Assembly (NCBI RefSeq): GCF_002967715.1
Contig: NZ_PUIA01000051.1
Coordinates: 124,001 to 188,000, forward strand
DNA length: 64,000 nt
From: Blastopirellula marina
GTDB lineage: Bacteria; Planctomycetota; Planctomycetia; Pirellulales; Pirellulaceae
Direction: 5' to 3'
Shown here: positions 18,401-27,442 of the stretch, piece by piece
Layout: each line of letters opens with the position of its first letter
Numbering within the stretch: position 1 is the first letter of the stretch
The notes under the pieces: model-generated
Database searches by the model: none
Told to the model about the DNA's origin: nothing
What the model saw: the letters and a program-made list of their open reading frames with translations, nothing else
Program-made: the position numbers and the translations under genes

Positions 18401-18927
18401 GGCGGTATCGTCGCACGGCTCGTCTAACGCAAAAACAGTTAGAGGCATTGGCAAACACCAACATCTCGACCGTCTATCCCGAAGGGATGCATCGTTCCTT
18501 GTACAGTACGATTGGACCGGTCGAGAACGTACGCGTGTCTTCGGCCAAGACGAGTTCACTGATGCTCCTGTTTTCCGGGCTTGCCCTGGCTGTGCTACTC
18601 ATCCTGTTCTATCTGCCTCAGTCTCGACATGTACTGGTGTTCGGAGTTGCCGCGATCGTGGCGATTGGGGTGGCCGTTACGTATCCCGATTTCGCAGTGC
18701 TGATTGGCGAGATGTCCACGCTCGGTATCATGTTGGCCATCTTTGGAATTGTTCTCTATCGACTCGCATCATACCGTGCCCCTGTGAAGTCCGCCGTGCG
18801 CGCGAGATCTTCCAGCGATAGTCAGGCTTCGGTACCAGTGACATCTCAGTCTGCTGTCGCCGGGAATTCGGCGGTTTCCACGACTTCCATGCCTGCCGCG
18901 GTTCAGTCCAGCGGACAATCTCGATGA
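15487..18927 (+). CDS. giant exported membrane-anchored protein A (unknown)
   Basis: 1146 residues from ATG 15487; a longer frame opens at 15376, but only the inner start places the hydrophobic export segment (about 22-50) near the N-terminus. Residues about 50-1015 are polar, rich in short alternating hydrophobic patterns and almost free of cysteine, indicating many extracytoplasmic beta-sandwich domains. Three hydrophobic segments near 1018-1040, 1044-1062 and 1070-1097 anchor the C-terminus, and a Ser/Ala/Val-rich tail of about 45 residues ends the protein. No known family is recognised. Its TGA overlaps the ATG of the next gene by four bases, so the two are translated together and probably assemble. 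Confidence 0.75.
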   Translation: MNTACREHGSALPGHSYCCWSRWVGIALFALVFVALSGSNHLLHAQAGTTGSKIEEREPEIIYLPIKDGAIAEGGPLERVLDFPAESFRAWYKDVYLNRNPKDLPKYSLENVSADIQVQGPNALIHVTYEVIPHASGWIRIPIGLQNAIIRSSVEVSPSMPVRPDRPQSGTTSGGYALWCEVPESDSGLLSPQPAETITFRVTALLPLATRGDETSLETNLPVDTKCVVKLDMPQSGANISHKGSMVVKDPTEPPPVDHSQQHLEYAGGSLGLSWRFDDQAMEEQPVNLKVKGELAVSVDVDDTVTTIAKLQVESTTIPFDSFVVEIDDDAEFIPPATPSAVYEIHPLERQGQAFGNRLLVELSEATKAPVSVTINTKQTDPVPGERGKRRFTVGQFNVLGCDIQDGRLSLTAAGNVHVTWDTPRVLREQSSRGSDGMNYRATFSYDQQPAALVLHTLPIQSTARVKTDYELHVGKLNSQLVGKLSYRLPRTYNDDLVIDLNGWSIDSVDTQGAAQWQIGEGDANQLILPLAGETGAEAMTVAPYRTIEVNIKAQREHQGEDPTEVSLPWPIPRAEPLGTATVTAIPDNDIEIRFQSEKSEGFQLDRSRSQEVELSGERGTIVLRAAPSQESLLLGLRLTPVVPRLIVGSTATVRLVEGIDHAAVTHEFTLEPFHSSPEQAVFKLPENIHFFEVTTAVINTEDVAGQRIGLGDNQTMVYSLSDLAPPYRIKLMYNSPLEEIAPGSSDYQLNLMTLESTSLIEKGIDVDFKPLELTFESSQEVDVLSETEDWRSFTMSQQGQTVQLPGDQYSQVQFSAPFLTPKTDDRVVVDFHWLQVALTPDERRDRAVFTLRTLAPHLTIQLPEGARQPEVYWNGIEQPFTSDEDRIQLEIPEHRETGRDRLEVWYKFPVGEGMKSSLIINSPTIKNSVLGTSQPGREGGYTYLQIVSPGNWLILSASGMSDEMDWSWNGGRYRRTARLTQKQLEALANTNISTVYPEGMHRSLYSTIGPVENVRVSSAKTSSLMLLFSGLALAVLLILFYLPQSRHVLVFGVAAIVAIGVAVTYPDFAVLIGEMSTLGIMLAIFGIVLYRLASYRAPVKSAVRARSSSDSQASVPVTSQSAVAGNSAVSTTSMPAAVQSSGQSR

Positions 18928-21900
18928 TCGATTGGCTTCGTAAAACGCTCGGTATCTTCCTGGCGGCATTTGTCATCACAAATACCTACCATGCCCCGTG
19001 TGCTGCGCAAGAGACGAACGCCGTCCAGACCATCGAATTCCAACGCGTCTACGTGCCAGAGAATCGTTCGCAAGAGTGGCCTCGATCCGGCTTCGAATTC
19101 GCGCCCCAGATGCAGCTCAACGATTTCGAAAAGCTGATTTCCGAGTTTGCGCGAAGTCAAAACGACCTCACTGAAGACCTGGCAGTGAGCAGCCTTACCT
19201 ATCATGCTACGCTCAATGGGCGTACGCTTCAGGGGGAAGCAGAATTTGAAGTCGAAGTACCGCCAACTGAAACCTCCGGGTTTATTTCGCTGAAGAACTC
19301 GAACCTGTTCTACTTCGATCAGCATCAGCGGCTTTCGTCGATGCCGACCCTTTGGGTAGGTGGCAACGGTTCGCGGACTGGCATCTTCCTGAAACAGATT
19401 CAACCCTCGTTCACGCTCGATTGGAGCTACCAAGCGACCGCTAGAAGCAGCGACGAGTTGACCGTCGATTTGAGCCTGGCGTTTGCCCCTAAAGTTGATT
19501 TCTACCTGGAACTGCCTTCCCAATGGCAAATGGTCCTTCAGGAAGGCATTTTGCTTGACGGCCCGAACATCTCGGATGCCAGCGGTGAAGAAACAAACAC
19601 CTGGCACCTCAGCCCGCAGTGGCAAGGCAAGCTTCGGTTTTCGCTACTCTCAAGTGACCGACTTTTTCAGTCAGATGCCGCCGTAGCGACGCAGTCAACT
19701 CGCTATCACGTTCAAGATAATGTTTGCGAGGTCAACACCCAGGTTTCCCTCCAGTCTCCGCCGCAAGCCACGCTGGATCTTTCGATCCCTAAAGACCTGA
19801 TCGTGACCCGTGCTTCTGTGAATGGGCTGGTTTTGGAGAACCTTGACCTGCACGATACGGCGGAAGGAAATCAGTCGCTGATCATCCCCCACACCGTTTT
19901 TACAATGGGAGAAACGGCGGCCATTTCCGTTCAAGGATTATCACCGATTACGATTGGGAATTATTCTCGTATCGACCTGCCGATCATCAGCACCACCTCA
20001 CAGCCCACCGAATCGCACGTGGTAGCGGTGCAATTGGATGAAGGAATCAACCTTTCCTTCTGCACGCTCAAGAACGCCCAACAGGTCGAATTCGTCCCGC
20101 ACAACTCGCTGGGCAGGTCAAACCTTAAGTTTCGACTCTTCGACGAATCGGCTCAGATTGGCCTGCAACTGTTCCGTCGACAAAGCAAGCTGCGCATGTC
20201 GATGGGACATAAGGCTACCGTCAACGACCTGATGATTCAGTCTGATAGTGTGCTTCACTTACTTGAGCGCGATAACCCTACCGACCACCTTGAGCTTCCT
20301 CTATCGCCAGGCTGGCAGGTCGAGTCGGTTCAACGATTCCCCGAAGGCACGGCCGTTCGCTGGGAAGAAACGACACGCGATCGGCAGCGTCTGCTGCGAA
20401 TTGAAGACGTGTCCGAGATGGTCGATTTCCAGGTCCGCTTGCGTCGTACACGTGAAAATGACTTTGGGAACCTGAAAATCGCAGACTTCCGCCCCTTCGA
20501 TTTCCCGCCGGGCATTGGACACATCGAATGGCTTTCGGTGAAGCCTGCTGCGGGATTCGATCTGCAACTAGAACCTGAAGGCCTGGTTGCCCGCCATTTG
20601 ATCGCGGACGCTCCGGTCGATATCCAGCGTATGTTCGGCACGAAGTGGCAAATCCCTGCGTTTGAAATCCGCGGACGATCCGATCTGCAACACGTGACCC
20701 GGGTTACGCGAAAGCGGGCAACCTACGACGCTGAAATCGAAGTGCAAATCCGAGCCAATGAATCGTCCACACGCCGTCAGGCTTCGATCCGTTTGAGCGG
20801 CATTGGCCTGTTGCCTGAGACCATTTTCGTCTGGTCGACGCAACCCTGGTCACAGGATGTCACCTGGACTACTCCCGATCTGGCCCCGATTCGCTGGACA
20901 GCCATCACGACCTCGGCCGGCGAGGGCCCTAATCAGCGTGATCCGTATTTTATTTACGAATTGCGACCGCCATCGGACAGCACGTTCCCTTTGATCTTGC
21001 GCGGTAACTTCCCATTACAAGACACACCGTTTTCCGATCCTCTTTTGCTGGCGGTTCCTTCTGCTGAGTCTCAGTCTGGTGTGCTGACCCTGACAACGCC
21101 AGCGACATGCCGCCTTACGGTGGATCCGGCACTGCTCCGTAAGATCTATCTCGATTCCGATTTCGGTACTTCGTCAGAAGTTACAAGACTTGAATACCGT
21201 CCCGACGAGATCCGGCGTCTGGCCGAAAACATTTCGCAGTTAGTGAATTGCCAGTGGCAAGGGGGGCAGCCGCTGCCAGATATTTTCTCGACCCAAGCGA
21301 ACCACTGCATCAGCGTCGAAAACAACGGCCGACAGCGGATGAACTCGGTTTGGACGATCGTTAGTCAACGTTCATCCACCGCCGTATTCACTTTACCCAA
21401 TGGAGCCCGGGTCGATCTAATTCAGTGGGCTGGAGAACCCTGGACGCTCTGGAAGCAAAGTGGGCAAACGATCGAGGTCGAGGTTCCGGAAGCCGTGTCT
21501 TCTGCCGAACTCGAAATGCACTACCAAGTTAATCCAGGCCCGATTTCTCTGATTCGTTCCATTACACCGGAGTTTGCCACAGCCGCATTTCCAACTTCGA
21601 CTGACGAACGAGAATTCGCGCTAGGTAGCCTGGTCCAGCGAGTTGAATACCCTAGTCCGCGCTGGTCTACGTTTGGTGATCGAATTCGCAATGGGCTTTG
21701 GTCCGGACTATTTCAAGCCGATCTGATCTCCGGAGACCAACCGCCACAAGATCTCAACGACAGCGTCATGCCGCTTCCATCAGGATCGATTTGGGTTGTT
21801 CATCGCGTTTCCTTGTTAATGGCCAGCCTCACGCTGTTCATGGTCGCCCTGTTCGGCGGTGCCTATGGCTTTCTGAAGATGCCGCGAGTCTTCTGCGTAT

Positions 21901-24900
21901 TGCTGCTGGTGCTGATCCTTTTTGTCCCTTGGCTGCCAGACGTCACCGCTCCTTTGACATCGGCATATTTTCTGGGCCTGATACTAGGGGGCATTGGCTC
22001 CTACTTACTCATTCCGCCGGCGATAGCCGATCGGAAATATCCCACAGGATCGACCGTGACCGTGACCAGTTTGGTCGTGGCGTTCACGCTTTGCTGGCTG
22101 AACCAAGGGGCGACTCCCACCATGGCGCAGGAACCGATGGCGGATTCCGTGCGGAAAACCACCGTATATCCGGTTCTTATTCCGATCGATTCCCAGCGTA
22201 AGCCGGTCGGACAAGCCTATCTTCCCCTGCCGCTCTACGAACGTTTGAGCGATTTGTCGGACCAACCCGAGGACATCATTCCGCTTTGGATCGTTGAAGG
22301 AATGCGTTATGAATTCTCCGTCGTCGACTCGCTAGAGTTGACGCCTGAGATAACCGTAACGACCCATATCGAATTGGTCACAGCGAAGACCAATCAGACC
22401 ATTCGACTCCCGTTCGATTCCAAGCTAGGGACTGGCCTAGATACGGCCGTCGATCAAGTTGGAATGAACTCCGATACGGGAAGCATCCTGCCCAATCCAT
22501 TCGAAACGACCACGAATGAACTGGTTCTTTCGCTCAAAGAGATGGGGCACCACACGATCGTGATTAAGAGTCGCGTCCCTCTGCAGCAAAGCGAGAGTAC
22601 CCCTCCGAGCTTGCACATTGACACTCCCTCGCTCGCCAGCACGGCCGTTACCATCGCCGATTCCATGCAGTTGGGCTCTCCACTGATTCGTTTCAATAAT
22701 CGAGAAATCTCCGTCGAGGCTTCGAGCATCCGGCAAACCATCCCACTGGGAACTGTGACAGGTTTCGACTTGGAATGGAAGTCTTCAGAACTCCAATCAA
22801 CGTTCGAGTTTCGGGAGTTGGATTTGCTTGAATTCAACGACGAGAATGTTCAACTTCGTGTCCGGCTGGATCTGACGAACCGTCCCACCGAGATCGGCCC
22901 GATCCTCATTGCCGTCGACTCGCGGCTGACGCTCGATATGCAGCAAGCTCTGGGCTGGACCGCGGAAGTCAAGTCGACCAGCATTTCCGCCTCAACGCGT
23001 ACCTATGCCATTCATTTGCTCGACGGCGATACACCTATTCAGCAAGTCGACCTCCGATTCTCGCTCGAAGGTGCGCAGCAGGTTGGGCAGCTTCGTTTTC
23101 CCAATGTCGAAGTCATCAATGGATTGCTCCAACGCCGGTGGGTGGCAGTCGCCGCGACGAGTCAATTGCAGGTGCAAAGCCAGGCCCAGTCACGAGTCAG
23201 CATCCTGTCGCAAGAAGAGTTCCTAAGAGAATGGAAGGAAGAAGAACCACGGTTTCGCTTTGCCGTTGCCGTTGGCACCATGGAGCCGCTGGATTGGCTT
23301 ATTTCGACCCGTCCCATCGCAACTCGCGGTAATGCAGATCTTCGCTATCGCCTGAAGTTTGACGAAGATGGCTATGATTTCGACATCAAAGCCCAGATCG
23401 AAACCTACTCGGGCAAGCCCAAGCAGTACGTCGTCGAAATGATCCCTGGCTGCGAGGTGGAATCGGTCCAGTACCTGGTCGATGGCCTCTTGCGTCCGAT
23501 CCAGTGGCACTACGATTCGAAGAGTGGAGAATTGGGCGTCTTGCTGTTGACCGACGTCAGTGGGCTCCAGGAACTTGCCATAAACGGAAGAAAATGGCTT
23601 TCTCCCCAAGTGCGCGACGTGAAGATGGCCCCCATCAAGATTCGCGAAGTTCACACCCAGTCGAGCCGTGTCCAGATCACTCGTGATCACTCGGTGCTGG
23701 TCCGCACTCCTAGCACCATGAACCTGATTCCAGTGCAGGAAGAAATCTCCGAGCCCAACAACGATCGAAGCGTAAGTGTCGGAATGTGGCAGGTCGTTGA
23801 TCCGGCACTCCCACTCGAATGGCAGATACTTCCCAACAACGTGGTGATATCCAGTGACCTTTTAACGGTCGTCAACCGACTTGATAGCCAGTGGCGGCTG
23901 AAATGGGTTGGCAAGATCGACATCCGCAGTGGGAGTGTTGGCTATCTCCAATGGTTAGTGCCCAAGGAAATCGAGTTGGATGTAACTTCAATCGACGGAT
24001 TCGACGTAACATCGCGGCTTCTTCCGGACGAATCTGCGTACGTCTATACGTTCGTCCCTCGATCGACACTGCCCAGTTCGTTTTCTTTCGAGTGGCAGGG
24101 GACTCTGAAAACGACGCCTGGACGGCGTGTTTCGTTTTCCCCAATCCGATTGATCGGCCAACATCGCGTGAGCCAATGGGTCGCAGTTCCTCGTGAAGTG
24201 GACGACCAGGAGGTCCTCTGGTTATCCCAAGCGTTGCGTCCAACGACTGTGTCTGATCGTTGGCTAATCGCCAACTCGCCAGTAACGCATCAACTGCTTA
24301 ATGCCACGCGGCCAGACTATGTCTGCCAGATGATGCAGCGAGCCAATCCTACCGGCAACCCTGTGGTTAACAGCCTGGAAACGACGCTTCAGCTTGATTC
24401 CACCGGAAGAGCCATCGGCCTGACACGCATTTCCGTTCTTCCCCAAGGCAACAATGCTGTCGAATTCAAGATCCCCAATGAGGTCCAAGTTCTCGGACTC
24501 TCGGTCGATTTCGATCATCAACGCCACATCGAACATAAGACCGATCGCATCGTCCGCATCCCATTGAAGTCAAACAGTCTCCCGCAGGTAGTGGAAATTG
24601 CTTTCTCGTCGAAGTTAGAACCTAGCCAAGATCAACTGTATTACGAGCTCGAACGTCCGTCCCTAAACTTTTCGACCAAGGCCGAAGAACTGCTTCGCAT
24701 TTCTCTACCTTCTCAATGGACACTTGAGAATGCACCTCATCTCGACCGAGTGGCTTGGAGCCGCGACCAGGTCACCTCGGCGTTTCAGCTAAAAGATGCA
24801 TCGCGCGACACACAATCGGGGCTCTCAACCGCCGAAATTCAACGTTGGGACAGTCTTCGAATGGAACAGGCATTCACGGCCGTTTCTCAATTTCAAGAGG

Positions 24901-25391
24901 TACTCCGCCAACAGGGTGAGACCCCCGACAATACGCTGGACATCGTCACCAAACTGCTAGGAGACAATGCGACCGAAGTAGAATCGTGGGCCGTCTCTTC
25001 AGATCCTCTGAAGCGGCAAACCTCGGATGCGTATTACGCGGCAGCTCCAACAATGGGTGAGCGTTTTCGTTACTATCGACTCTCAACACCTTCAGGCCCG
25101 CTTTCCATCCGCCAGACGTCACCTCACACGTATTCCTACTGGCCACCCATTGCGACAAGCCTGCTTGCCTTGGTGGCGATTGGGCTTCTCGTGGCGACAC
25201 CCCCGCTTCTGGTTCAAAAGTTTCACCATGCACGAGGTTGGATGAGCCGCAATCCCCAGGTCTGTGGCGTCCTGGTAGGACTCTTTTGGTGGCTATTCCT
25301 GCCACCCCATTTCATTGGTTTACTGCTGATTGGGATCGTCGTCTGGGCCTCGCTTCCCTTCCGAGCCAGTGCCCTCTTGGGGCGAAGTTAG
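18924..25391 (+). CDS. giant exported membrane protein B (unknown), internally duplicated plan
   Basis: 2155 residues. Residues 1-31 are a signal peptide. Residues about 32-950 are beta-rich and extracytoplasmic. A block of three or four membrane helices lies at about 955-1062 and ends in ATPTMAQ, which looks like a second signal-peptide end. A second beta-rich region spans about 1067-2065, and membrane helices at about 2069-2095 and 2105-2150 close the protein. Each half opens with a similar stretch (FQRVYVPENRS and FEKL at the start of half one; TVYPVLIPIDS and YERL at the start of half two), suggesting fused copies of one module. No family is recognised. Coupled by ATGA overlap to protein A. 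Confidence 0.75.
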   Translation: MIDWLRKTLGIFLAAFVITNTYHAPCAAQETNAVQTIEFQRVYVPENRSQEWPRSGFEFAPQMQLNDFEKLISEFARSQNDLTEDLAVSSLTYHATLNGRTLQGEAEFEVEVPPTETSGFISLKNSNLFYFDQHQRLSSMPTLWVGGNGSRTGIFLKQIQPSFTLDWSYQATARSSDELTVDLSLAFAPKVDFYLELPSQWQMVLQEGILLDGPNISDASGEETNTWHLSPQWQGKLRFSLLSSDRLFQSDAAVATQSTRYHVQDNVCEVNTQVSLQSPPQATLDLSIPKDLIVTRASVNGLVLENLDLHDTAEGNQSLIIPHTVFTMGETAAISVQGLSPITIGNYSRIDLPIISTTSQPTESHVVAVQLDEGINLSFCTLKNAQQVEFVPHNSLGRSNLKFRLFDESAQIGLQLFRRQSKLRMSMGHKATVNDLMIQSDSVLHLLERDNPTDHLELPLSPGWQVESVQRFPEGTAVRWEETTRDRQRLLRIEDVSEMVDFQVRLRRTRENDFGNLKIADFRPFDFPPGIGHIEWLSVKPAAGFDLQLEPEGLVARHLIADAPVDIQRMFGTKWQIPAFEIRGRSDLQHVTRVTRKRATYDAEIEVQIRANESSTRRQASIRLSGIGLLPETIFVWSTQPWSQDVTWTTPDLAPIRWTAITTSAGEGPNQRDPYFIYELRPPSDSTFPLILRGNFPLQDTPFSDPLLLAVPSAESQSGVLTLTTPATCRLTVDPALLRKIYLDSDFGTSSEVTRLEYRPDEIRRLAENISQLVNCQWQGGQPLPDIFSTQANHCISVENNGRQRMNSVWTIVSQRSSTAVFTLPNGARVDLIQWAGEPWTLWKQSGQTIEVEVPEAVSSAELEMHYQVNPGPISLIRSITPEFATAAFPTSTDEREFALGSLVQRVEYPSPRWSTFGDRIRNGLWSGLFQADLISGDQPPQDLNDSVMPLPSGSIWVVHRVSLLMASLTLFMVALFGGAYGFLKMPRVFCVLLLVLILFVPWLPDVTAPLTSAYFLGLILGGIGSYLLIPPAIADRKYPTGSTVTVTSLVVAFTLCWLNQGATPTMAQEPMADSVRKTTVYPVLIPIDSQRKPVGQAYLPLPLYERLSDLSDQPEDIIPLWIVEGMRYEFSVVDSLELTPEITVTTHIELVTAKTNQTIRLPFDSKLGTGLDTAVDQVGMNSDTGSILPNPFETTTNELVLSLKEMGHHTIVIKSRVPLQQSESTPPSLHIDTPSLASTAVTIADSMQLGSPLIRFNNREISVEASSIRQTIPLGTVTGFDLEWKSSELQSTFEFRELDLLEFNDENVQLRVRLDLTNRPTEIGPILIAVDSRLTLDMQQALGWTAEVKSTSISASTRTYAIHLLDGDTPIQQVDLRFSLEGAQQVGQLRFPNVEVINGLLQRRWVAVAATSQLQVQSQAQSRVSILSQEEFLREWKEEEPRFRFAVAVGTMEPLDWLISTRPIATRGNADLRYRLKFDEDGYDFDIKAQIETYSGKPKQYVVEMIPGCEVESVQYLVDGLLRPIQWHYDSKSGELGVLLLTDVSGLQELAINGRKWLSPQVRDVKMAPIKIREVHTQSSRVQITRDHSVLVRTPSTMNLIPVQEEISEPNNDRSVSVGMWQVVDPALPLEWQILPNNVVISSDLLTVVNRLDSQWRLKWVGKIDIRSGSVGYLQWLVPKEIELDVTSIDGFDVTSRLLPDESAYVYTFVPRSTLPSSFSFEWQGTLKTTPGRRVSFSPIRLIGQHRVSQWVAVPREVDDQEVLWLSQALRPTTVSDRWLIANSPVTHQLLNATRPDYVCQMMQRANPTGNPVVNSLETTLQLDSTGRAIGLTRISVLPQGNNAVEFKIPNEVQVLGLSVDFDHQRHIEHKTDRIVRIPLKSNSLPQVVEIAFSSKLEPSQDQLYYELERPSLNFSTKAEELLRISLPSQWTLENAPHLDRVAWSRDQVTSAFQLKDASRDTQSGLSTAEIQRWDSLRMEQAFTAVSQFQEVLRQQGETPDNTLDIVTKLLGDNATEVESWAVSSDPLKRQTSDAYYAAAPTMGERFRYYRLSTPSGPLSIRQTSPHTYSYWPPIATSLLALVAIGLLVATPPLLVQKFHHARGWMSRNPQVCGVLVGLFWWLFLPPHFIGLLLIGIVVWASLPFRASALLGRS

Positions 25392-25640
25392 CGCAACAAA
25401 AGAACTATTCTACGTGGTTTAACAGCTAGCGTCCGACGTGACCATTTCATCGCGCAAACGGGCCTGCTTTCGGCTTGGCACATTTCGCCAATTCTGATAG
25501 GTTACCGCTTCCTCAGACAGACAATCCGAGCCGGTCGTGAGGAGGAGGCCTTTCCGAGATCGATGCGAAAGGCAACCAAACGATTGGCATTAAACGCTCT
25601 CGGCTAAATACAGCTTTGGCTATTTCGGAAGGAGTCCGGC
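25392..25640. other. intergenic region before rimI
   Basis: 249 bases without a gene. A 7-bp hairpin GCCTTTC/GAAAGGC (25548-25573) is present but lacks a T-run. A GGAAGGAG ribosome site precedes the next ATG. Confidence 0.4.
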
Positions 25641-26156
25641 ATGAGTCAAATTAGTCAACGAACTCTACCTGTTCATATCCGTTGGATGATTCGACGTGAT
25701 ATGCAAGAGGTTCTCGATATTGAAAGCCTCAGTTTTGAATACGCCTGGAGCGAAGAAGAGTTCGTCAAATGCCTTCGTGAACGCAACTGCATTGGCATGG
25801 TTGCCGAACACGAAGACCGCATCGCCGGATACATGATTTACGAGATTCTCAACACGCGGCTTCATCTCTTGAATTTGGCCGTTGCCCCATCCATGCGTCG
25901 CGCCGGCGTTGGTCGCCAGATGATTGGCAAGCTGGTATCCAAGTTGACCCATCGTCGACGCCGACAGATCCTGCTGGAAGTTCGAGAAACGAACCTGGAA
26001 GCTCAGAAGTTTTTCCGCAGTCTCGATTTCAAAGCGATTTCGCTTCTGCGTGACTTCTACGAAGATACCACCGAAGACGCCTACCTGATGCAGTACAAGC
26101 AGCTTGAGTCCGGTGGTTACACTCCTGTCAATCGAATTGCCCGTCTGGCCAGCTAA
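25641..26156 (+). CDS. rimI: GNAT acetyltransferase, RimI-like
   Basis: 171 residues. The opening IRWMIRRDMQEVLDIESLSFEYAWSEE is cut here to its features: the IRRDM strand followed by helix DIESLSF and the W-S-E-E segment typical of ribosomal-protein S18 alanine acetyltransferases. The acetyl-CoA loop is in LAVAPSMRRAGVGRQM (about 76-91), the R/Q-x-x-G-x-G/A motif. NLEAQKFFRSLDF (about 118-130) is the conserved C-terminal GNAT strand-helix. RimI acetylates the N-terminal alanine of S18, although paralogues modify other proteins. The start follows GGAAGGAG at ideal spacing. Confidence 0.82.
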   Translation: MSQISQRTLPVHIRWMIRRDMQEVLDIESLSFEYAWSEEEFVKCLRERNCIGMVAEHEDRIAGYMIYEILNTRLHLLNLAVAPSMRRAGVGRQMIGKLVSKLTHRRRRQILLEVRETNLEAQKFFRSLDFKAISLLRDFYEDTTEDAYLMQYKQLESGGYTPVNRIARLAS

Positions 26157-26635
26157 ACTTCAATGATCTCGTGATGCATTGTCATGAGATCGACGATGGC
26201 GATCGTGTGTCGGACAGCCCGAAAGAGTGCTCCGGGGTTAATAACCAGCGTGTGCCCCACCTGGCGAACATTTACCTGGTGGGTATGGCCTGAGCAAACC
26301 AGGTCATACTCTTCACTGCGGATCATTCGCATCAACAGTGCCGGATCGTCGCCATGGGTCATACCAATCCGACGACCAGCAAGCTCGATATCGGCAACCT
26401 GACCGTAATACTTGCCGCCGCATGCTTTAATCTCTTCTTCCAGCACAGTGCGGCTATCATCCGTGTTGCCATAGACGTAGTGTGTCGGCCACTTCGAGAA
26501 AATCTCGACAACGCCCGTACTCCCGATATCACCACAATGTAAAACGTGCTCTACTGAGAACGTTTCCAACATGTACGCGGCCGACTGGGCAAAACGGCTG
26601 TGCCCATGCGTGTCGCTTACAATTCCAATTTGCAC
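26153..26635 (-). CDS. YfcE/MJ0936-type phosphodiesterase
   Basis: 160 residues from GTG 26635, chosen because the family begins immediately with the strand QIGIVSDTHGH; the frame itself extends to 26764 without a better start. All metal ligands are visible: SDTHGH (7-12), GDIG (about 36-39), YGNTDD (about 54-59), MTHGD (about 92-96) and SGHTHQ (about 113-118). These define the small calcineurin-like phosphoesterases with YfcE/MJ0936. They cleave phosphodiesters in vitro; the physiological substrate is usually unknown. Convergent with rimI, overlapping its end by four bases, and overlapping the start of the divergent plsC frame by about 30 bases. Confidence 0.82.
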   Translation of the reverse strand: MQIGIVSDTHGHSRFAQSAAYMLETFSVEHVLHCGDIGSTGVVEIFSKWPTHYVYGNTDDSRTVLEEEIKACGGKYYGQVADIELAGRRIGMTHGDDPALLMRMIRSEEYDLVCSGHTHQVNVRQVGHTLVINPGALFRAVRHTIAIVDLMTMHHEIIEV

Positions 26636-27442
26636 TTTGTACCCCCTAATCCCGATCAAGAATTGAACGTTTTGTTGGTACTCGGCCTGGCAGCATCCAC
26701 CTTTCTGGTGGGGATTACTGTCCTTTGGCTTTTTGCTCGCCGTACAGAATACACCATAGTCCAATTTCTATTAGATCGCACGGCTTTTATCTTATTGCGA
26801 TTTCTTTGGCGAACTAAGGCCCCCAACGAACTTCCGCTCTCGCAAGATCAAGGTGCGGTGATCATTGCTAATCATCGCAGCAGCGTCGACCCATTCTTTA
26901 TCCATTTGGCCGCCAAACGCCGTGTCCGCTGGTTTGTTGCCCGCGAATTCTTTGGCAACTGGTTCTTTGGCTGGTTCCTTCACGAAACAGGTGCCATCCC
27001 GACACGACGCGGGGGAATCGATAATGTGTCAGTCCGCGAGGCGGTGAAGCTTCTCCACGAGGGAAAATGGGTGGGCGTGCTACCAGAAGGTCGAATCAAT
27101 ACCTCAGACCAGTTCATGATGCCCGTTCGCCCTGGTGCCGCTCTGTTAGCTCGCAAAGCCAACGTCCCCATTCTGCCGGTGTACATCGAGGGGGCTCCCT
27201 ATCACAAAACGGTTACCAGCCCCTTCTTCATGAGTGCCCATGTTTCCATTACCGTGGGCAAACTTATCTACCCGAGCGAGTTTCAATCGGACCAAGCCAT
27301 GATCGTTGCCGCGGTGAAAGCGATTGCCCAACTTGCCGGTCACTCCGATTACGAGCCAACCCTTGCTGGTAAGAACTGGAAGCCGACCCCTGAAGAGTTA
27401 GCTCAGAATCAACCGCCGCCTGAAGATGAACCCTCGGCATAG
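26600..27442 (+). CDS. plsC: 1-acylglycerol-3-phosphate acyltransferase (PlsC-like)
   Basis: Up to 280 residues. The acyltransferase boxes are in order: NHRSSVDPFFI (box I, NHxxxxD, about 92-102), GAIPTRRGG (about 131-139), GVLPEGRI (box III, about 158-165) and VPILPVYIEG (box IV, about 190-199). A hydrophobic helix near 24-46 anchors the enzyme in the inner membrane, where it makes phosphatidic acid. The start is uncertain: GTG 26600 or ATG 26606 overlap the divergent YfcE gene, while a TTG near 26663 would remove the overlap and still keep the helix. The 3' end overlaps the convergent ATP-grasp gene by 34 bases. Confidence 0.85.
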   Translation: MPMRVAYNSNLHFVPPNPDQELNVLLVLGLAASTFLVGITVLWLFARRTEYTIVQFLLDRTAFILLRFLWRTKAPNELPLSQDQGAVIIANHRSSVDPFFIHLAAKRRVRWFVAREFFGNWFFGWFLHETGAIPTRRGGIDNVSVREAVKLLHEGKWVGVLPEGRINTSDQFMMPVRPGAALLARKANVPILPVYIEGAPYHKTVTSPFFMSAHVSITVGKLIYPSEFQSDQAMIVAAVKAIAQLAGHSDYEPTLAGKNWKPTPEELAQNQPPPEDEPSA

